Source: Candidatus Lernaella stagnicola (lineage in GTDB: Bacteria; Lernaellota; Lernaellaia; Lernaellales; Lernaellaceae). From it: a DNA stretch of 64,000 nt. The stretch lies in contig JAVCCK010000010.1 in the NCBI GenBank assembly GCA_030765525.1, positions 496,001 through 560,000 on the forward strand. Direction: 5' to 3'. Position 1 is the first letter of the stretch; the number at the start of each line of letters is the position of its first letter. The notes beneath the pieces are model-generated. The model did not search any database. It worked only from the letters and a program-made list of their open reading frames with translations, and was not told the origin of the DNA. The position numbers and the translations under genes were made by a program. Shown in pieces: positions 59,311-64,000 of this stretch.

Positions 59311-60089
59311 GATGTCTCTTCCTTTGCGCCGCGCGCCACCACCGGGTTGCGCAGCCGGCCGATGCCTTCAATCACGATCTCGACGGTATCGCCCGGCACG
59401 ATGGCCGATACGCCCGCCGGCGTGCCCGTGGCCACTACATCGCCGGGTACCAGCGTCATGATGTGCGAGACGTAGGAAAGCAACTCCGGCACCGAATGCA
59501 GCATGTTCGAAGTGCGCGATTGTTGTTTGCGTTCTTTGTTGATGTAACCCTCGATCAGCAGGTCCGAAACGTCCAGGTCCGTCACGATGCACGGACCCAG
59601 GGGCGCGAAGGTGTCGTGCGCCTTGCCGCGGGTCCAGGTGCGGTCGTTACGCTGCAGGTCGCGGGCGGTTACGTCGTTGATGATGGTGTAGCCCAGAATG
59701 CCGGCGGCCGCTTCCTCGACGGTCGCGTCGCACAACCGCGCGGCCACTACCACCGCCAGTTCCGATTCGATCTCCACGCGCCGTGACGCGGCGGGAATTT
59801 CGATCGCGTCCTCCGGCCCGATCACCGAAGTCGAGGGTTTGAGAAAGATATCCGGTTGCTCCGGAACTTCGCGGCCCATTTCCTGCGCATGGTCGCGGTA
59901 GTTGAGACCAATGCCGATGATTTTCCCCGGAATGACCGGCGCCAGCAGCCGCACTTTTTGCAGGGGATAGATGTGGCCGAACACATGGTGACCGGAAAAC
60001 ATATCCGTACCCAGATCGCGGACGTGGTTGCCTTCCAGGCTGCCGACGCGAACGTCTTCACATTGCGTCAAAAACCGAACGAGCTTCAT
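59307..60089 (-). CDS. Fumarylacetoacetate hydrolase-family protein
   Basis: 260 residues. FAH-fold enzymes hydrolyse or decarboxylate beta-diketone acids. Metal-binding residues in IESELAVVVAARL (Glu-x-Glu) and TIINDVTARDLQRNDRTWTRGK (Asp); substrate region GIGLNYRDHAQEMG, KPSTSVIGPEDAI and MTLVPGDVVATGTPAG. Many relatives act as 2-hydroxyhepta-2,4-diene-1,7-dioate isomerase or oxaloacetate decarboxylase. In the dap operon with four-base overlaps at both ends; the specific substrate is unknown. Confidence 0.85.
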   Translation of the reverse strand: MKLVRFLTQCEDVRVGSLEGNHVRDLGTDMFSGHHVFGHIYPLQKVRLLAPVIPGKIIGIGLNYRDHAQEMGREVPEQPDIFLKPSTSVIGPEDAIEIPAASRRVEIESELAVVVAARLCDATVEEAAAGILGYTIINDVTARDLQRNDRTWTRGKAHDTFAPLGPCIVTDLDVSDLLIEGYINKERKQQSRTSNMLHSVPELLSYVSHIMTLVPGDVVATGTPAGVSAIVPGDTVEIVIEGIGRLRNPVVARGAKEETS

Positions 60090-60916
60090 TTCAACCCCAG
60101 CACGTCGCCCATGTCGTATAGGCCGGGCGCGCGATCTTGCAACCAGTATGCGGCGCGCACCGCACCACGCACGAAATTATCGCGGGTCAGCGCCCGGTGC
60201 GATAGGGTCAACACTTCGGCATCGGCGAGAAATTGCAGGTCGTGTTCGCCGACCACGCCGCCGCCCCGCACCGCGTGCAGACCGATACGCCCCCCGGGTC
60301 GAACGCCCGTGTGGCCTTCGCGGCCGTGCAGGTAGTATTCCGACGGGTCCTCGTAACCCAACGCCTCGCCGACGATTTCCGCCAGCCGCAACGCCGTTCC
60401 AGACGGCGCGTCGACTTTGTTGCGGTGGTGAGACTCGACGATCTCGATGTCGCAGTCCTCGCCGATGACTTCCGCCGCGCGCCGCGCCAGGTGGAACAGC
60501 AAATTGACGCCGATGCTCATATTCGGCGCCGCGACAATCGCCGTCTTGTCTGCCGCCGCCTGAACGGCGGCCCGGTGCTCGCCGCTCAATCCCGTGGTGC
60601 CGATCACCAGGGGCAGGGCGAAACGCGCCGCGATGCCCGCATGCGCGGCAGTTGCTTCCGGCGCGGTAAAGTCGATGATGACCTGCGCGCTGACCACCGC
60701 GTTGCGCAGTTCGCTTTCGAGCATCACGCTGCTGGGTTCGCCGCACACCAGCAACCCGACGTCTTTGGCAATGTCCGGATGGTCCGGCCGTTCGGTCGCG
60801 CCCACCAGCGTCATCCCGTCGGCGTCGTGGATATAGCGCACCAGCGCCCGGCCGATGCGGCCCATGGCGCCGGTCACGACTACGCGCAGATCGTCTCGCT
60901 TAGGTTCTTCCATCAC
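60086..60916 (-). CDS. dapB: 4-hydroxy-tetrahydrodipicolinate reductase
   Basis: 276 residues. NAD(P)H-dependent step after DapA in diaminopimelate/lysine synthesis. Nucleotide-binding VVVTGAMGRIGRALV, DFTAPEATAAH, PLVIGTTGLSGE, PNMSIGVNLLFHL, catalytic ESHHRNKVDAPSGTALR (His-His and Lys), and GEHDLQFLADAEVLTLSHRA. Four bases after dapA; its stop overlaps the FAH-family start. Confidence 0.93.
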   Translation of the reverse strand: MMEEPKRDDLRVVVTGAMGRIGRALVRYIHDADGMTLVGATERPDHPDIAKDVGLLVCGEPSSVMLESELRNAVVSAQVIIDFTAPEATAAHAGIAARFALPLVIGTTGLSGEHRAAVQAAADKTAIVAAPNMSIGVNLLFHLARRAAEVIGEDCDIEIVESHHRNKVDAPSGTALRLAEIVGEALGYEDPSEYYLHGREGHTGVRPGGRIGLHAVRGGGVVGEHDLQFLADAEVLTLSHRALTRDNFVRGAVRAAYWLQDRAPGLYDMGDVLGLK

Positions 60917-60920
60917 GCCC

Positions 60921-61793
60921 TCACAACAACTCGGGGTCGGCCAAAACTTTGCGTATGGCGGCCACGGTCGCGTCGGTGGCCGAGGTCATCGGCAAGCGAA
61001 TGTCCGGCTGGTAGTGACCCTGCAAGTGCAGGCCGGCCTTGACGGGAATGGGGTTGGTTTCCACAAAGAGCGCACGGAACAACGGCCACAAGCGGTAGTT
61101 GAGCCGCCGCGCTTCAATCGCGTCGCCCGCCTGCCAGGCGTCCCACAATGCCACCATCAACGCGGGAGCGAGGTTGGCCGCCACGCTGACCACGCCGTCG
61201 CCGCCCACCGCCAGGTTCGTCAAGAACAGCGCATCGTCGCCCGCCAGCACGTCCAAATCCGGCGCGAGTTGCTTGATATCCACCGTGGCGCCGATCGTCC
61301 CCGAAGCCTCTTTGACGGCCACGATGTTTTCGTGCTGCGCCGCCTCGGCAATCGTTGCGGGAGACGCGTTGACCGCCGTGCGGCCCGGGATGTTGTAGAT
61401 CATGACCGGCATGCCGACATCGGCCACGGCGCGAAAATGCGCCACGAGACCGCTCGGCGTCGGCTTGTTGTAGTAAGGATTGACGACCAGCACGCCGTCC
61501 ACACTGGCTTCCGCGGCCAGCTTCGCGCTCTGGACGCTCTTGGCCGTGCTGTTGGTGCCGACACCGGCGACGACTTTCGCCCGGCCCGCCGCCGCGCTGA
61601 CGCAGATCTGAAACATGACCCGCTTCTCGTCGTCGCTTAGGTTCGGGCTTTCACCCGTCGTACCCGCCGGCACCAGCCCGTGCACCCCGGCCGCAACCAA
61701 TCTTTCTACATGCGCCGTGTACGCGGCTTCGTCGAACTTGGCGCCAGCCTCTTTGAAGGGAGTAGCGGTGGCAACATAAACACCTTGAAACAT
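60921..61793 (-). CDS. dapA: 4-hydroxy-tetrahydrodipicolinate synthase
   Basis: 290 residues. Condenses pyruvate and aspartate semialdehyde via a Schiff base to K161 in VAVKEASG; Y133 (MIYNIPGR) and T45/T46 (PAGTTGESP) complete the proton relay; NPYYNKPT and GDDALFLTNLAVGGDG are typical. Start ATG with AAGGA. First gene of the operon dapA-dapB-FAH-DUF4253. Confidence 0.95.
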   Translation of the reverse strand: MFQGVYVATATPFKEAGAKFDEAAYTAHVERLVAAGVHGLVPAGTTGESPNLSDDEKRVMFQICVSAAAGRAKVVAGVGTNSTAKSVQSAKLAAEASVDGVLVVNPYYNKPTPSGLVAHFRAVADVGMPVMIYNIPGRTAVNASPATIAEAAQHENIVAVKEASGTIGATVDIKQLAPDLDVLAGDDALFLTNLAVGGDGVVSVAANLAPALMVALWDAWQAGDAIEARRLNYRLWPLFRALFVETNPIPVKAGLHLQGHYQPDIRLPMTSATDATVAAIRKVLADPELL

Positions 61794-61969
61794 GCATCAG
61801 TCCTTTCATCGGAGGTATCTCGTCTTGATGTTTAACCGTAACACCTTATGTGCTGCAAGGTCGTTCCCCAGGCTAATGGGAACCGCGAAAGCCAATAGTG
61901 TGCCGCGGCGTGATGATTTTACTTGTTTCTGTCGCCGCTTCGCTGAGCGCGCCGGCGGGGGAAGAGCGC

Positions 61970-62587
61970 CTAGCGTTTGCGCACCCCGTCGGGCGCGGCC
62001 GGCGGTTCGGGCAGCGGCGCGGGCGCCGCGCTATCCCAGTTGGTCGTCACCCACTGTTCGCCGCGCCGTTCCCAATCTATGCGGCCCTTCCAAACAATAG
62101 CGCGTTTGTTTTTGGTGATGCGCAACTTGACGTATACCGCCCCCCGCGACCGGCTCAGCCGCGGATACGATACGAGGGTCAGCAATTCCATTTTGCTGAC
62201 TTGCTTCATATTCTCCACGCTGGGCACGCTCGAATCGGCGCGCATGGCGCGGGCCTGCGAGACCTGCCCCTGGTCGACGGCATTGACGTAGGCGGTCATC
62301 GCAACGATGAGGTCCTCGCTGATCGGCAACTCCGGCGCGGCCGGCGTCGGGCTTGATTCCGGTGTCGCGGGCGTCGGGCCCGGCGAGACTTCGGCGACGA
62401 CCGGCGTAGGCGTAGCCGGCGGCGGCGCGGCGCGCGGCCTATCGAGTTGGTCGCTGAAGAAAAGGAAATAGGTCAGCACGGCGCACGTCAGGTAGCCGGA
62501 CGCGAGCAACAAATCGAACAGGTAGGTCATCAAGCGATTGCGTCGCTCCCCCGGAGACCTGGATTCGAAGATGCTCTTGCGGCTCAT
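61970..62587 (-). CDS. Membrane-anchored protein with Pro/Ala linker
   Basis: 205 residues from an ATG that overlaps the stop of the PP2C-like gene (ATGA). One membrane helix (LMTYLFDLLLASGYLTCAVLTYFLFF), Pro/Thr/Ala linker (about 50-90), then a mixed domain with YVNAVDQGQVSQARAMRADS, MKQVSKMELLTLVSYPRL and AVYVKLRITKNKRAIVWKGRI. The tail domain may be an NTF2/DUF4440-like fold, but I am not certain. It is translationally coupled to the phosphatase gene, so it probably works with it. Confidence 0.5.
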   Translation of the reverse strand: MSRKSIFESRSPGERRNRLMTYLFDLLLASGYLTCAVLTYFLFFSDQLDRPRAAPPPATPTPVVAEVSPGPTPATPESSPTPAAPELPISEDLIVAMTAYVNAVDQGQVSQARAMRADSSVPSVENMKQVSKMELLTLVSYPRLSRSRGAVYVKLRITKNKRAIVWKGRIDWERRGEQWVTTNWDSAAPAPLPEPPAAPDGVRKR

Positions 62588-63621
62588 ATCCGACGCCTGC
62601 CTTTCCGGCCGCGTCGCCAGCGAATCATCATGATGATCGGCGCGGTGCTGAACACCAGGCCGAGCAGCAGGGGCCACAGCATCGACACTTCGTCGCGCTC
62701 GAAACCGACCCACGCCACCACAAGCAACACGAACCAGACAACCAGCACGCCCAGTGCGAAAATCCGCAGCTTCCACCAGGGGCTCAGGTCGCGAAAGGAA
62801 AACCCGGCCGCCGGCGTGTCCGGCCCCAGGCGCATCGACGAAGGCCCGATCGGGTTTCCTTCATCCGGCGCGGCCGTGCGGGGCGGGGCGGTCGAGAAAC
62901 TGATCATAGCGATCGACACGCTGGCTTTGCTGCCCTGTTCGGCCGCCAGGTTGAGCAGCGCGTCGCACACCTTCGCCGGGTCGCCGGCCAGGCAATAGCG
63001 ACCGATCTCCATGTCGCTCACGTTGGTCGGCAAGCCGTCGGTGCACAGCAGATAGGTTTCGCCCGGTTGCGCGACCAGGGCGTCGGACACGTCAACTTCG
63101 ACCATGTCTTGCAGTCCCACACCGCGGTCCAGCACGACCACCGTCTGCTGCGACCGGTGGCCACCGGGATAATCCCCCATGTGGCTGACGTGTTCCTCGG
63201 TAAGCTGGTCGATGACGTAATTGCGCTGGCGGTAGGCCCGGCACTTGCCGACGTGGGCGATACGCAGCGCGCCTTCGTGGTAGTGCATCAACGTCGTACT
63301 GACGCCGATTTCCTCGAGTCGCGCATCGCGTTGTTGCGCGTTGCGCAAGGCGGCGTTGGCCATGCCGATGGCGTTGACGAGCATCTTGCGCGCGCCGCGG
63401 CCATCCCAGTGGCGGAAGGTGTCGAGAATCGTTTCGACCGCCAGCTTCGCCGCGCGACCGCCCAAGCCGCCCGCGTCGTGTCCGTCGGCGACGACAAACA
63501 TATAGCCGCGGTCGGTGATCAGGCTGCCTACCGCGTCTTGGCTTTTCCCGGCGCCCCCGGCGCCCGGAATCGAGGCGGTGGCCGAGGTAACGGCTATGGG
63601 TTCACGATCGTAGAGGCCCAT
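62584..63621 (-). CDS. PP2C-like phosphatase, membrane-anchored
   Basis: 345 residues. PP2C/Stp-type fold: SQDAVGSLI, MFVVADGHDAGGLGGRAAK, VSTTLMHYHEGALRIAHVGKCRAYR, YLLCTDGLPTNVSD. The last metal-binding Asp-Asn motif (normally DN in the final beta strand) reads GSKASVSIAM instead, so a key residue is missing. Two membrane helices at about 275-335 tether the enzyme; the catalytic domain is N-terminal, on the cytoplasmic side. Family enzymes dephosphorylate Ser/Thr. Possible antagonist of a Ser/Thr kinase encoded elsewhere. Confidence 0.72.
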   Translation of the reverse strand: MGLYDREPIAVTSATASIPGAGGAGKSQDAVGSLITDRGYMFVVADGHDAGGLGGRAAKLAVETILDTFRHWDGRGARKMLVNAIGMANAALRNAQQRDARLEEIGVSTTLMHYHEGALRIAHVGKCRAYRQRNYVIDQLTEEHVSHMGDYPGGHRSQQTVVVLDRGVGLQDMVEVDVSDALVAQPGETYLLCTDGLPTNVSDMEIGRYCLAGDPAKVCDALLNLAAEQGSKASVSIAMISFSTAPPRTAAPDEGNPIGPSSMRLGPDTPAAGFSFRDLSPWWKLRIFALGVLVVWFVLLVVAWVGFERDEVSMLWPLLLGLVFSTAPIIMMIRWRRGRKGRRRI

Positions 63622-63739
63622 CGCGTCAAACTCGCTTTGTTGTGAAGCGTGAAGTCCGCTGGATTATAGCAAGGCGGAGCGCTGGGTAAACACAGGATCA
63701 ACACAGGCGCGCATTTTTCCAATTCGGCCGTCCCGCCGC

Positions 63740-63769
63740 TTGCCCGAAGCGACCGCACCCCGCTACTGT
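63740..63769 (+). promoter_or_regulatory. Possible promoter for the gene starting at 63779
   Basis: TTGCCC (63740-63745), 18 bases, TACTGT (63764-63769). The ATG follows nine bases after, so the transcript would be nearly leaderless. Confidence 0.35.
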
Positions 63770-63778
63770 GTGCCTGTC

Positions 63779-64000
63779 ATGAACAATTCATCCCGGCGAT
63801 GGTCCCGTTGGCGGCCGCATGTGGCGGTTGTGGCGGCTTACCTCGCCTTAACGGTGCTCACGTTAGGGCCGCTGCAACCCTTCCGCGAAGTGTGGGGCGG
63901 CTCCACCGACGACTTTTTCGAGCACGTCCAACTGCTCTGGTGGCAGGCCGACCAAGCCGCACAAGGGCATCCCTTTCCGCTCTTTACCACCGACCTGGCG
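63779..64000 (+). CDS. GT-C-like membrane glycosyltransferase (5' part)
   Basis: The first 74 codons before the window ends. One membrane helix (VAVVAAYLALTVLTLGPL) is followed by a loop with GGSTDDFFEHVQLLWW, the same acidic pair after the first helix as in the GT-C-like genes at 9804, 14458 and 17347. Basic N-terminus RRWSRWRPH. No ribosome site is seen. Gene truncated by the window edge. Confidence 0.5.
   Translation, partial: MNNSSRRWSRWRPHVAVVAAYLALTVLTLGPLQPFREVWGGSTDDFFEHVQLLWWQADQAAQGHPFPLFTTDLA

Overview
The window looks like a chromosomal segment of a GC-rich, Gram-negative, environmental bacterium of the broad deltaproteobacterial/Myxococcota-like assemblage. The evidence is many type II lipoprotein signal peptides, a MltA-type murein transglycosylase, a TatA-type translocase subunit, and a matrixin-type protease ending in a MYXO-CTERM-like Cys / membrane helix / Arg anchor. 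At least nine exported proteins carry long Asp/Asn-rich tracts. I cannot name the species. There is no rRNA, CRISPR array, transposase, phage or plasmid gene. Two serine tRNA genes sit in tandem near 29.5 kb.

Layout. 0-8 kb: a GH2 glycosidase (-), a small exported protein, and a tandem pair of large secreted Asp-rich paralogues, each closed by a strong terminator. 8-20 kb: two sulfatase-fold lipoproteins with Thr where sulfatases have the formylglycine Cys/Ser, GT-C-like membrane glycosyltransferases, a CrtC/AttH-like lipoprotein, and a cysteine desulfurase abutting a giant GT-C/helical-repeat protein. 20-29 kb: alpha/beta hydrolases, a propeller-like lipoprotein, MltA, TatA, then a minus-strand operon of a COG2403-like GTPase, an exported protein, a matrixin and carbamate kinase. 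29-36 kb: tRNA-Ser(TGA), tRNA-Ser(GCT), a GH92 lipoprotein, two copies of a 19-bp interspersed repeat, a stand-alone AICAR transformylase with purN, and a HEAT-repeat protein. 35-40 kb: SCP2-like protein, class III aminotransferase with a histone-like tail, PqqD-radical SAM-SPASM protein and a methyltransferase. 40-46 kb: IspH-UbiA fusion, an apparently circularly permuted phosphodiesterase lipoprotein and an (alpha/alpha)6-like lipoprotein. 46-53 kb: mtnA, a B12-binding radical SAM protein, a TetR regulator with visible promoter and operator, and proBA. 53-64 kb: a TPR membrane protein, a purple-acid-phosphatase-like secreted enzyme, another lipoprotein, an M29-like aminopeptidase, a dapA-dapB-FAH-DUF4253 operon, a PP2C-like membrane phosphatase operon and the start of another GT-C-like gene.

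How the genes fit together. Housekeeping metabolism (purine, proline, lysine/diaminopimelate, isoprenoid, methionine salvage) is interleaved with a large cell-surface programme: glycan hydrolases, GT-C transferases and phosphatase/sulfatase-fold enzymes. Much of the surface set is lipid-anchored and spaced from the membrane by acidic tethers. The most unusual signals are these tethers, the secreted proteins ending in Gly-Cys-x-Cys with no membrane helix, the permuted phosphodiesterase, the IspH-UbiA fusion, the lysine-rich tails on two enzymes, and the PqqD-radical SAM/methyltransferase pair. All functional statements rest on motif recognition by eye; no database search was run.
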